Below, piece after piece: positions 54,991 to 64,000 of a DNA stretch of 64,000 bases (position 1 is its first letter; each line of letters starts with the position of its first letter). The stretch spans positions 125,772,760 to 125,836,759 of the forward strand of contig OX375879.1 in assembly GCA_947359465.1 (NCBI GenBank). The letters are read 5' to 3'. Below the pieces are notes generated by a model. It saw only the letters and a program-made list of their open reading frames with translations. It did not search any database and had not been told where the DNA came from. The DNA comes from Metellina segmentata (taxonomy: Eukaryota > Arthropoda > Arachnida > Araneae > Tetragnathidae). Position numbers and translations under genes: made by a program.

Positions 54991-57000
54991 TACAATCTGC
55001 AATTACTCCACTTAGTATGCATGCTTAATCTTTAAACTAAAAGTTAAAACTGCAGTACTGTGTACTTATGTACAGAGGAGGGCTCCCAAATGGTAACAAA
55101 AATAAAGGGTCTTTTCATGGAAGTTTGGAGAAACAATTGAGTAGAAAAATCGGTCTGGTACGTTGATTTGAGTTTTATGGCACAAAATCCAGAAAAGGAT
55201 AAGCTGTGCCTAACACAAGACAATAAAATCAGAAAATGGAATAATCAAACCAACACTAGAATAAGAAATGTAAATAAAACAAATATGTTTGCTTAAAAAT
55301 TTTTTGGATGGTATGTAGTATCCGATACGTTACAACTTTCGAGCGATGTATTGCCAATTGTGGTAACCTTCCCGTTTTCGCGCTTTTCTTAGTTTTAAGG
55401 CAACCCTAGATATTTTCTCCTGACGATAATAAACGGGTCTCATGATTGGTTAAGGAAGAAAATACGCTTTTCCACTTTTATTTTTAATGTAGAACGGAAT
55501 TAAAATTTAGACAGTCTTTGAAATTGTTGGGTGCATATGAATTTTGCTCTTGATTTATCAAATCGACTTGTTTTATTAATTTTCAAAATTTTTAGGATAA
55601 GTTTGGAAAGCAGATTGTAAGTTACAATTTTTTAAATTTGTCACTTTATTTAAATTTCAATTAAAATTTGGATTAAATTTGATTTTTGAAATTGCAGATT
55701 GGAATTTAGAATTTTTTTTCCCCTTTTGGTTGCTCATTTCCCCTTAGTTGATTTGATATAGCAGTGGATAGTGTTATTAAACGTTAGAAAATGTTTTTTT
55801 TTTTTTTTGCAAACATGTAGTAGCTTGATTGGGAAGAGGGTGAGATGTCTTTCATGTGAGAATGATATGATTTTAACATTGAGAAAGGATGCTGGTGATA
55901 GGTAGGAGTGGAAATGTAGAAAGATAGAACAAAAGTTTGGCAAAAGAAAGTATAACAGGAGTAAGAAATTGGAGGGTAAATGGGTGTTTGGAGGACTTGA
56001 ACGAGGGACGGATAAATGTTTTATGGTTGAGGTGAAAAATAGGAACCAGAAAGTTTTGGCTGAGGTAATTCGGAGCTGAATTTTGCAAGGAACTACAAAA
56101 ATTTCTGACTATTGGAAGTCATATGCTGGTATCAATACCCGAAGGACAAAGAGTTCAAGGGTTATCGATTCGAGCATATGACTGTTAACCATAGTCAGAA
56201 TTTCAAGGACCCGGCTATGAGGGTAAGTTTGATTTTTGTTTAGCTTTTGGTTATATTACAAACACTGGACTATGCTTGGGTGGGCACCCAATACGGTGAC
56301 TTATACGCATGGAAGCCAACGGTGAAAGGTCCTCGCCCGGGGATCGCGCGTTATACGCTGTGACTTATCTACAAACAAATTTCTCCCGGTATACTGGTTT
56401 AAACGCATTGAAACCTTAAGCGCAATACGCTTTGACTTCTCTATTAATCAATTTCCTCTTGTAAAGTCGTTACAATAAAAATATTTGTCTTGCTTTTCCA
56501 TATATGGCTCTATAACCTGGAATATCCCCATTGAGTTGCTCACATAATGCTAATTGCTAGAAAATTGTGAAAAAATATTTTTTCACACTTATGGATAGCA
56601 GAAGAATTTTTAGATTTTTTTTTCTCATCAAAAACCTTTGTGTGGATTATGATCACAGAAAAGAACTACCTTATTAAAAAAAGATTTCTTGTTTTGAATT
56701 TTCTATGCATTGCAAAGTTTCTAATTAAAAATTGATGAAAATCAGGACGTTTTAAAAAAAATCACAGTTTTTTTTTTAACAATTATAAATTATTTTTTTT
56801 TATTTAATTTTTTTTTTTAAGTGACAAAACTAGGATGAAATTGACGCAAAATTGCGTACATGTTCGGAGAAAACCAGACTGAAATATTAGAAAATTTTCA
56901 AGTGAAATTTATATTGCTTTTTTCTTAATTTTTAAACAAATTATTATTATTATTTATGCACTGTATGCAAAGGTTCACGTTGTATATGGCGGCTATCTTG
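54991..57000. other. AT-rich stretch upstream of the UBAP1 start exon
   Basis: No exon or clear TE was recognised. It would be the first intron if the non-coding exon near 57.01 kb is real. Short T-rich runs occur at 55795-55808 and 56760-56820. Confidence 0.4.
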
Positions 57001-57011
57001 GAATTGCTTAC

Positions 57012-57060
57012 ATCGGCCGCCATCTTGATTTGGCGTAAACAATCGCTTTGGCGGCCTAAC
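57012..57060 (-). promoter_or_regulatory. candidate UBAP1 core promoter / first non-coding exon
   Basis: On the minus strand the sequence contains AAGATGGCGGC (57026-57016), the YY1-type motif found just downstream of transcription starts in many animal housekeeping promoters. It is followed within a few bases by a donor-like GCCGAT|GTAAGC (exon end 57012). A related CCAAGATAGCCGCC lies at about 57003-56990. Local GC is higher than the flanks, and the position and strand suit UBAP1. No TATA box is seen. This is inference. Confidence 0.35.
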
Positions 57061-58382
57061 ATATCGGATGCTACCACTCCACCAAATTTTTAATAAATAA
57101 GGGTGAAATTTAAATCGAGACGAGCAAAACCACATTAAAAAAAAATTATTACTAAAATGGGATTACTATCTTGGATAAAACTTTATGAATTTCAATTTGA
57201 AATCTTATCAACTACAGAGGTGTTAAAAATCTTGGATGATGAATGGAGGAAAAGAGTGATGGATTAGGTGGGTGATCTTGGAAGCAGCACTCCCCTTCTG
57301 CACCGTCCATGACACAACCAATCCGATAAAATTGGTAACGAGGTGTTAAAATATCGACGTTTAAAACATGAACAAGTTAAAAGATAGCAAATGGTTAATG
57401 GCAGGATGGATTGGTTTCATTCATAAACAAATGTGTATGAGCAAACCTAGAATAGCAAATGCAAGACGTGCAATAAGAACAAGCCGTCTAGTAGGTAATG
57501 GTAATGACAGCAGAAATACGTGTATGTTATCGTTGAAAATATATTGTGCAGCTTGTTGTTCGTCTATGCTTGTTCCAGTCTTTTGGGCCATTTGTTCCAC
57601 ACGATATAAAAATTGGTCTGGAAATTGAGTGGCAAGTGAAGAAGCATTCGTCTATGTCCCCCATGGAATGGAAAGACAACTCTCTTTCCTTGAACACAAA
57701 GGAAGGGTCCATCAAGCCCTCCCTGAAAATATTTAGTCACAAAATAATTCAAATTACACACTGAAGCAACTCGATACAAGTCAATTCAAAATTTGCTCAG
57801 TACCTAAAATGCAGATGTCATAACACACAAATAATTTAATATAATGTTCATTTGACACTAAGGCCTTTTGGTTGGAATAGAAATAGAGAAGATTAGTTTC
57901 CGATCACTCAGGATGCACCTCTGGTTTAGTGAAAATGACACCATACATTCTTGGAAGAGCTTTATTTATCAAATCGTGGCACATAAATATACATGATACA
58001 TGCCATCTTTTTTTAATTCAACAATTAAGAGTAATACTGTGGTTAGAGGAATTTAACCTACATCTTGCAGGCTACGCAAGATGTAGGTAAAATGATCATT
58101 TCAGTCCAGCAAACAAACCCAATAAGAGACATGGACTCTTTCAAGGGTGTTGTTATTTTGGTGTTGGTGTTTTATTATCCTTTTCTATGGTTAAGAAAAT
58201 ATTTCAGGCAGTTAAAAATAAACAGAGTTGTGTCACATTTCTACAATGAAACAGAAATCTGGTTTTGAAACATATCATTCACTTTTATGGTTGTAAGAGT
58301 TACAGGATTCAAATGAGATATCACTCATGTCATGTGTTACTTTATCTAATCATAATAAGTCCAATAATAGTTAGTAGACTGA
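57061..58382. other. intergenic stretch, no recognised gene
   Basis: A minus-strand open stretch near 57.66-57.40 kb reads EQMAQKTGTSIDEQQAAQY and continues into a hydrophobic LVLIARLAFAILGLL segment before a stop. It is preceded by in-frame stops and I recognise no family. Otherwise AT-rich. Confidence 0.35.
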
Positions 58383-58388
58383 TTGCAC

Positions 58389-58664
58389 AAGATGAACTTT
58401 GAAAACAGTGTTGGAGGAAAGAGGACTGAAGTCGAATTAACACAAAATTACTGGTTCGATGCACGCCAAATTTTGAACCAAGTTAATTTAAAATTTAAAA
58501 ACAAGAAATTGGCCGAATTAGAATTGCGTTTGAAACGAATTTTAAAAGGATCCACGAGATCACAAACACGTCAAAACATTTGTACAGAAATAAATTGGGA
58601 AGGATTCAATCAAAAGGAACGAAACTTTTTTTCCTTAAGATATTATAACTTCGTTTTCAAATAA
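58389..58664 (+). CDS. small hypothetical open frame
   Basis: About 91 codons from MNFENSVGGKRTEVELTQN to a stop, Lys/Arg-rich with a helical-looking AELELRLKRILK stretch. No domain is recognised and no splice or promoter evidence is visible. It lies upstream of the candidate UBAP1 promoter on the opposite strand, so a divergent gene is conceivable, but chance in AT-rich DNA is equally likely. The following 58665-59010 shows nothing. Confidence 0.2.
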   Translation, partial: KMNFENSVGGKRTEVELTQNYWFDARQILNQVNLKFKNKKLAELELRLKRILKGSTRSQTRQNICTEINWEGFNQKERNFFSLRYYNFVFK

Positions 58665-59074
58665 CAATTTTCGAGTTCGCGAAGTTAACAAGCGAATAAA
58701 TTAATGGGGAAAAAACGAACATTTGATATTAAAAGCAGCAATAAAATGTGAAGATCACAGCAAAGCAAACAAAATGGAAATTATTCTAGCATGTAGAAGA
58801 GCAGAGATCAAAGTCTATCGTCGAGTAAAGAATAATCACCTGGAATATAAATTCATGTTCCACACTTCAATGTAATAATTATCAACATCTTGTCTTGTCA
58901 ATCTCTAGCAAGTTGAAGTTACAGAAGTAAAGAAGCTCTGCAAACGACTATGATGTCATAGGCGAAAATTGGTTGGTTGGTTTGTATTTTGATGTATTTT
59001 TTAATTAAAGTCACACTGAAGAAACGAAACGAGATGTCGGTGACAGTCCGGAATCAACTCCCGAAGGGAAAGCC

Positions 59075-59400
59075 GACCAACCGGTATAGTGGTTAAGGTG
59101 TTAGCCTCTAGATCGGAAGGTTCCTGGTTCGAATCCGGGTCCGGGCATGGATGTTTGTAAGCGTATGTTGTAGAGGCGGCTGGTGCACCTTTAATCTGTC
59201 GTGGTCGAAAGTCCTCACGCTGGGTTAGCGTATTAGTTTGGAGAGTGTGGTGCCAGCTCAGGTGTTGCTTCGTCATCTGACCGTGGTTCAAAATTACGAT
59301 GTTTTGTCCTCGGATCTTTCCCCTAAGGGACTGATCCCGGACCGTCGTCAATAGCCCGTTGTGTTGCTCTAGTACGACGTTAACTAAAATTACCAAATTA
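59075..59400 (+). mobile_element. full-length tRNA-derived SINE
   Basis: The tRNA-like head has an A box TAGTGGTTAAGGTG (59087-59100) and a B box GGTTCGAATCC (59126-59136). The body has GGCTGGTGCACCTTTAATC, GAGAGTGTGGTGCCAGCTC and CATCTGACCGTGGTTCAAAA. The tail has CCTCGGATCTTTCCCC, GATCCCGGACCGTCG and TACGACGTTAACTAAAATTA. This is the reference copy for the fragments elsewhere in the window. Immediately left (about 59030-59072) and right (59395-59415) are short inverted pieces of the same tail (GAAGGGAAAG), suggesting repeated insertion. Confidence 0.9.
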
Positions 59401-59513
59401 CCCGAAGGGAAAGATACGAAGACAATCGACTTTAATATGAAATAGACGGATCATGTGGGCGGTTAAGGGTAAATAACAAATTGCCTATCCGATTGGCTAT
59501 GGAAGCGCATACT

Positions 59514-59962
59514 TGTTGTCGCGAACAACTGCGAACTAGACTAATTATTTTGCTGACTGTAGGTGGCGGCACTGCTGCGAAAACTAACCTTTGTTTTTTG
59601 AACTCCCTTTTGGCGGCAGATTGTGTTATGTCACGAGAGCTGATGCTTGCCAACATGATAATGCTTAAACATGTACATATTCTTGTGTAAATACTTAATG
59701 ATAGCAATAAATGTTTTAAGTTTGTAAATATAAAAAGGCCTTTTGCTTTCATTGCTAATTGTTTGAATAATTATTTGAACGATGTTATTTAGCAGAGATA
59801 ATCTAACGTTACTTTATTGAAAAAAGAAAGAACCGTAACAAAAAAGAGATCATAATTAAAGCTAGCGAAAAACAGCACGAGCCACTTAAAAGATAGAACT
59901 AATACAAAAAAGTTACAGTTATAACAAAACACGTTAACACTTAGAATAACTAGTTACAACAC
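59514..59962 (-). repeat. Copia 3' LTR (putative boundaries)
   Basis: On the minus strand, just after the purine-rich AACAAGGGAAAG tract, the sequence begins TGTTGTAACTAG (59962). A matching inverted TGTTGT...ACAACA end lies at 59514, giving 449 bases. An AATAAAG polyadenylation-like site is at about 59815-59821. The 5' LTR is outside the window, so the boundaries cannot be confirmed by comparison. Confidence 0.55.
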
Positions 59963-59991
59963 TTTCCCTTGTTAATTGGGTTTTTGATTGA

Positions 59992-62900
59992 TTAGTTCAT
60001 AAGTCCCATTTGTTGACACAAGATCAATAACCGAGGCTTGGTTAATGGCTTGGTCATAATATCAGCAAGTTGTCTTTCGGTTGATACTTTTTCAACATGC
60101 ACCTTGCCTTCCATCACTTTTTCACGAATAAAGAAATGCTTGATTTCGATATGTTTGGTCCTTCGATGATATTCCGGATTGTGGGCAAGCTTTACAGCTG
60201 CTTGATTGTCTACTTGAAGTGAGGGCACTTCTTTTAGGTTCACTATTTCCTGATACAGTCTTGTAAGCCAAAGGACTTCTTTGACTGCCTCAGATGCTGC
60301 CACAACTTCAGCCTCTGTGGTTGAAGTGGCTAAAACAGATTGTCTCTGACTGTGCCAAGAAATTGCACCTCCGGCGTATACCATTACTGAACCAGATGTT
60401 GATCTTCCTGTATTAGAACATCCACCAAAATCTGCATCACTGTAGCATTCCAGCACTCTACTTGTACCAGTTACATGGTAAGTGATTGCCAGATTAGTTG
60501 TACCTGCTATGTAGCGGAACACTCTCTTTACTCTCACAATATCCTCTGTAGATGGATTTTCTAGTGACCTGGATAGAAACCCAACACTGTAAGCTATATC
60601 TGGCCTTGTTCCCACCATCAGATACATTAAGGCACCAACCGCCTGACGATATGGGAAATCCGGTCTGTTGGTGTCCTCAGGTTTCAGGAACTTAGATTCC
60701 TTTAGCATGGGAGTTAGTGCAGGTTTGCACCCTTCAAATCCAAACCGCTGGAGGATTTTTCTGGCATATCCTTTCTGATTAATTTCAATAGAGCCATCTT
60801 TGTGACGTTCAATTTCAAGTCCCAGAAAGCAGGAAACTTTTCCAATGCACATCTTAAATCTAGCTTTTAATTCTTTAAGGAATGCATCCATGTCCTCTTG
60901 GTTAGTTGCAGCAACCAGTCCATCGTCAACATATAACACTATGAGTACTTTATTACCGTTCTCTTCTTTAATATATAGACACGGGTCAGCATCACTTGCT
61001 TTAAAACCAAGTGTCAGCAAAAACTGGCCAAAACACTTGTTCCAGCAACGTGGAGCCTGTTTCAGACCATACAAGCTGCGCTTGAGCCTGCAAACGCGTC
61101 CTGTTCCATCCTTATAGCCTTCTGGCTGTTGCATGTAGATGGTTTCATCAAGTTCTCCATACAGAAAGGCTGTTGATACGTCAAACTGCGACAAATACAT
61201 TTTCTCCTCAGCAGCAATGCTCAATATTGCACGTATTGTTCCCAACTTTGCTACTGGACTGTAAGTTTCACTGTAATCAATGCCTTGGCGTTGACTGTAA
61301 CCTTTCACGACAAGCCTAGCTTTGTATTTGTTGATGCTGCCATCTGGATTTGTCTTGATTTTGTAGACCCATCTGCATGGTATAACCTTGCTTCCTGCTG
61401 GTAGATCAGTCAGCTCCCATGTTTGGTTTTCTTTATGAGAAGTCAATTCATTGTCCATGGCTTTCTTCCAGTTTACACTTTCTTTGCCATTAACTGCCTC
61501 TTCAAATGTTCCAGGACTATCAGTCTCATAAATAAATGATTCGGCTTCCATAATGTAGTCCTCAAAACGCGCAGGCTGGTGTAATAGAGAACGGTTTCGC
61601 AACTGTCTATCACCTGAATTTTTGAGCTCCTTACCATTGTCTTCTTCGACATCACTTGTTCCTGGCACTCCTGGCTCATTTTCTTCTGATTCATCTTCAG
61701 AATCGCTTTGAGATTTTTGTTTTCCAATTAATTTCTCCTCATCGGACTTTCCCTCATCAGGAAGTCCTTTTATCATCAGTTCAATGTGGTGATATTTGCT
61801 AGATTTCTCTTGAAAAATTACATCTCTTGAGAAAATCACTCGGTTCTCTCCTTTCAACCAAATCCTGTAACACTCATCACCGTCATATCCAACAAGATAG
61901 CCCTTGACAGCTTTCTTGTCCATTTTCCTTCTCTTTTGAACAGGAACATGAACATAGCAAGTGGAACTCATCACTCGCAAATGTTTCAGGCGAGGTTTCT
62001 TTTTCATCCACAATTCATATGGGCTAGCACCTTCCACTGATGATTTGCCTGTTCTGTTCAAAATATATACAGCAGAGGTAACGAGTTCAGCCCACATTGC
62101 AGCAGGATAATTGGCATCAGGATTTGAATATTTGAATGTTCTTGCCATTTCTACAATGGTGCGCATCTCACGTTCACTGGCGCCATTTTGCTCTGGCGTG
62201 TAAGGTGCAGTTAGTCTTTGCGTGATTCCTTCTTGGCATAAAACGGCACAAACTTCTTTGTTGTCAAATTCACCCCCATTGTCACTGAGAAATTCTTTAA
62301 CAGAATGCCCTAAGTTTTTAGCATGAGCGAGCATTTGCTTAAGCACATTCTTTACTTCTGATTTTTCCTTAATTACAAAACTATAGCGAAATTTGGTATA
62401 ACTATCTTTGAATACAACCAAGAATAGTTTCTTTTGAAATGAGTAATCAAAGGGTCCACACACATCAGCTGAAACCAGTTCACCAGGATGGGAAGCTTTC
62501 TTTCTGGTTCCGAATGGTAATCGATGTGCTTTGCCATAAACACATGATTCACAGGGTTCGTTATCTAGGCGAACACTGATTCCCAGTTCTTTTTGCAATA
62601 TATCTTTGATGTGGCGTTTATCTTGATGTCCCCATCTTTCATGATACAGCTGCAACAAGGAGCTGTCTTCCACAACTGCATTTACTTCTGCTCCTTTCTC
62701 AGGCACAATCGGTTCAATAGCAGCCTTGAAGAGAGTTCCATTTACACTTCGTGTTCCATATAGTACAGCTACTCCATTGACTATTAGCCAACACTCAGTA
62801 GGGGATGACCTGAATTCACTATTGACATTCCTATCTTGAGCAGCCAGAACTGAAAACAAGTTTCTGCTTATCTCGGGCACATACCAGACATCTTGTAGTT

Positions 62901-63000
62901 GAATTTCTTGGCATTTCTCATTAATAGTGGTCTTTACACAAATAGTGCCTTTTCCGAGTGCAGCCAAGGTTTCTTTTCCAGCAGCCTTAATGCAACACAA
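59992..63000 (-). CDS. Copia Pol polyprotein (protease end to RNase H)
   Basis: A long uninterrupted frame of about 1000 codons. In order: end of protease with DVWYVPEISRNLFSV; GAG-pre-integrase LYHERWGHQDKRHI; integrase core with SADVCGPF, LSDNGGEF and PEQNGASERE (D-D-E); an acidic linker; reverse transcriptase with CRWVYKIKTNPDGS, KARLVVKGYSQ, FDVSTAFLYGEL and the catalytic YVDD; RNase H with CYSDADFGG, STTEAEVVA and RRTKHIEIKHFF. It ends QLADIMTKPL...GLMN-stop, 30 bases before the LTR. All catalytic residues appear intact. The only break is the frame change to Gag near 63000, so this is a young, nearly intact element, in the same orientation as UBAP1 and upstream of it. Confidence 0.9.
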   Translation of the reverse strand: MCCIKAAGKETLAALGKGTICVKTTINEKCQEIQLQDVWYVPEISRNLFSVLAAQDRNVNSEFRSSPTECWLIVNGVAVLYGTRSVNGTLFKAAIEPIVPEKGAEVNAVVEDSSLLQLYHERWGHQDKRHIKDILQKELGISVRLDNEPCESCVYGKAHRLPFGTRKKASHPGELVSADVCGPFDYSFQKKLFLVVFKDSYTKFRYSFVIKEKSEVKNVLKQMLAHAKNLGHSVKEFLSDNGGEFDNKEVCAVLCQEGITQRLTAPYTPEQNGASEREMRTIVEMARTFKYSNPDANYPAAMWAELVTSAVYILNRTGKSSVEGASPYELWMKKKPRLKHLRVMSSTCYVHVPVQKRRKMDKKAVKGYLVGYDGDECYRIWLKGENRVIFSRDVIFQEKSSKYHHIELMIKGLPDEGKSDEEKLIGKQKSQSDSEDESEENEPGVPGTSDVEEDNGKELKNSGDRQLRNRSLLHQPARFEDYIMEAESFIYETDSPGTFEEAVNGKESVNWKKAMDNELTSHKENQTWELTDLPAGSKVIPCRWVYKIKTNPDGSINKYKARLVVKGYSQRQGIDYSETYSPVAKLGTIRAILSIAAEEKMYLSQFDVSTAFLYGELDETIYMQQPEGYKDGTGRVCRLKRSLYGLKQAPRCWNKCFGQFLLTLGFKASDADPCLYIKEENGNKVLIVLYVDDGLVAATNQEDMDAFLKELKARFKMCIGKVSCFLGLEIERHKDGSIEINQKGYARKILQRFGFEGCKPALTPMLKESKFLKPEDTNRPDFPYRQAVGALMYLMVGTRPDIAYSVGFLSRSLENPSTEDIVRVKRVFRYIAGTTNLAITYHVTGTSRVLECYSDADFGGCSNTGRSTSGSVMVYAGGAISWHSQRQSVLATSTTEAEVVAASEAVKEVLWLTRLYQEIVNLKEVPSLQVDNQAAVKLAHNPEYHRRTKHIEIKHFFIREKVMEGKVHVEKVSTERQLADIMTKPLTKPRLLILCQQMGLMN

Positions 63001-63986
63001 GGACTATGGAAACTAGTAAACTCTACAAAATACTCTGGACAATTTGTGATATGACGAGTTGCTCCGTTATCAACCCAGAAGGACGTTAAATCCATTTCAG
63101 CAGCACAGACTTCACCACAGATGGACATCAGGGACACATTGGCAGTCTCCATGTTTCCATTCACTGGTTTTTTCCTGCTCGGTCTTCCATCGGAAATCCA
63201 CTTTCGGCAGTCTTTCACCCAGTGTCCCCTTTTGTTGCAATAGTTGCAGACGTCTCCTTTCCTTGATTGCTTCAGGAATCTACCCTTGCCATCTTGCTTA
63301 TGCCTGTCTTGGTTAGTAGCTGGCAAAGCTTCCTGAATGGTTCTTTCACTCGTTTTAGATTTTGCAAAATTCCTCTCAAACATGCACAGCTGATTTGTAA
63401 GTTCATCGAAAGTCCGGTCCTCATTTTTGGCTAACAACATCCAACTGGACTTAAACGTCTCAAAGCTGCTTTGCAAAATATTTAAAACTTTGCACACTAG
63501 CATTAGATTTGGTAGCTTGTTTTCACCTCTATCTTTGAGACCGTTGTTCAGCTCGTTCCACAGACTCCTGAGTTTAGCAATGTGTGTGGAAACATCATCG
63601 CAAAGTGACCAGTTAAAAGCAAAAAATTCTGTACAAATTTTGAATAGCTGATCTTTTGAAGTGGCTTCAAACTGCTGTTTTAGAGCTTCCCAAGCCTCAC
63701 ATGCAGTCTCTTTGTCCATTATTTTCTGATACACTGTATCAGTAACCGTACTTGCGATCATAGACTTGGCATAACTATTTGCCTTGCGGTAGAAATCACA
63801 CTGTTGCTTGTGATCCTTGATTGCATCTGCATTTTCTGAGTTGAGCAAAGGTTCTGGCTTGACTAGCTTGCCCTCAATCACTTCTAGAGCTCCTTCATGG
63901 TAATCTAGCAAGTCTCTAATTTTTCTTTTCCAAATTGGCCAGTCAGATTCTCCAGTTAATAATTTAACGTGTCTTGTTAAATCCAT
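62934..63986 (-). CDS. Copia Gag and protease start
   Basis: 350 codons from MDLTRHVKLLTGES. It contains the Copia Gag signature (SDWPIWKRKIRDLL, EAWEALKQQFEA), a CCHC zinc knuckle CNYCNKRGHWVKDC and the protease start FWVDNGATRHITN, in which DNG replaces the more common D(S/T)G, a variant seen in Copia-type elements. The frame then runs into out-of-register sequence (from about 63000) and stops. Pol continues in another frame starting CCIKAAGKETLAAL, which implies a single-base indel rather than a programmed shift. The 5' leader and LTR lie beyond position 64000. Confidence 0.9.
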   Translation of the reverse strand: MDLTRHVKLLTGESDWPIWKRKIRDLLDYHEGALEVIEGKLVKPEPLLNSENADAIKDHKQQCDFYRKANSYAKSMIASTVTDTVYQKIMDKETACEAWEALKQQFEATSKDQLFKICTEFFAFNWSLCDDVSTHIAKLRSLWNELNNGLKDRGENKLPNLMLVCKVLNILQSSFETFKSSWMLLAKNEDRTFDELTNQLCMFERNFAKSKTSERTIQEALPATNQDRHKQDGKGRFLKQSRKGDVCNYCNKRGHWVKDCRKWISDGRPSRKKPVNGNMETANVSLMSICGEVCAAEMDLTSFWVDNGATRHITNCPEYFVEFTSFHSPCVALRLLEKKPWLHSEKALFV

Positions 63987-64000
63987 TCTTTCTGGAATCG

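Noticed and set aside
57400..57720. Possible membrane-protein exon on the minus strand (hydrophobic LVLIARLAFAILGLL)
   Set aside because: In-frame stops lie just upstream, no family was recognised and splice sites are weak.
59001..59396. 131-codon minus-strand open frame
   Set aside because: It is the reverse complement of the tRNA-derived SINE; similar SINE translations appear in automated proteomes as false proteins.

Overview
This is a eukaryotic nuclear window, AT-rich and dominated by transposable elements (TEs), with no prokaryotic-style genes. The only host gene I can support is UBAP1 (ESCRT-I subunit) on the minus strand. Its 5' coding half is spread over about 52 kb: a start exon (54017-53975), a UMA-domain exon (28188-28070) and a large internal exon (2339-1626). 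The three pieces have matching splice phases and are separated by two introns of about 25.8 and 25.7 kb. The 3' exons, including the ubiquitin-binding C-terminus, lie beyond position 1. A possible upstream non-coding first exon with an AAGATGGCGGC promoter motif lies near 57.0 kb. The mix of Helitrons, mariner, piggyBac, hAT, PIF/Harbinger, Ty3/gypsy, Copia and CR1-like LINE sequences, with tRNA-headed SINEs whose tails resemble those I recall from spider genomes, suggests an arthropod, probably an arachnid. That placement is inference.

Layout by plus coordinate. 1-1.6 kb: DNA-transposon ends. 1.6-2.3 kb: UBAP1 exon. 2.6-11.15 kb: a decayed Copia element split by a roughly 5 kb block that holds a hAT-like relic and a CR1-like LINE. 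11.2-18.7 kb: Helitron relics, a large mixed direct/inverted repeat complex, an amplified SINE tail and other tandem repeats. 18.9-20.2 kb: hAT-like end and degenerate tandem repeats. 20.9-26.0 kb: a nearly complete Ty3/gypsy element with LTRs identical by eye. 26.0-27.6 kb: Helitron-type terminus, microsatellite and a rearranged hAT relic. 28.07-28.19 kb: UBAP1 exon. 29.9-31.9 kb: an unclassified terminal-inverted-repeat (TIR) element with a recurring internal motif. 32.6-37.2 kb: a hAT element carrying nested insertions several levels deep. 38.0-38.8 kb: a MITE within a MITE. 40.2-41.5 kb: a long inverted repeat of PIF/Harbinger remnants. 41.6-43.1 kb: mariner and hAT relics. 45.3 kb: Helitron 5' end. 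47.1-50.5 kb: LINE tail containing a hAT containing a piggyBac. 50.8-51.7 kb: internally deleted mariner. 52.6-53.8 kb: SINEs with a tandem duplication. 54.0 kb: UBAP1 start exon. 59.1-59.4 kb: SINE. 59.5-64.0 kb: a nearly intact Copia element on the minus strand, cut off by the window edge.

The window therefore reads as one essential trafficking gene whose introns have been built up by successive TE insertions. Nested junctions, target-site duplications and decay give a relative order. The gypsy and minus-strand Copia elements look youngest. The split Copia, Helitron relics and hAT transposase fragments look old. I see no CRISPR, rRNA or functional tRNA. No host enzyme or previously undescribed protein system could be demonstrated. 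The most useful non-routine observations are the UBAP1 gene model, the 29.9-31.9 kb element and the large inverted repeats.
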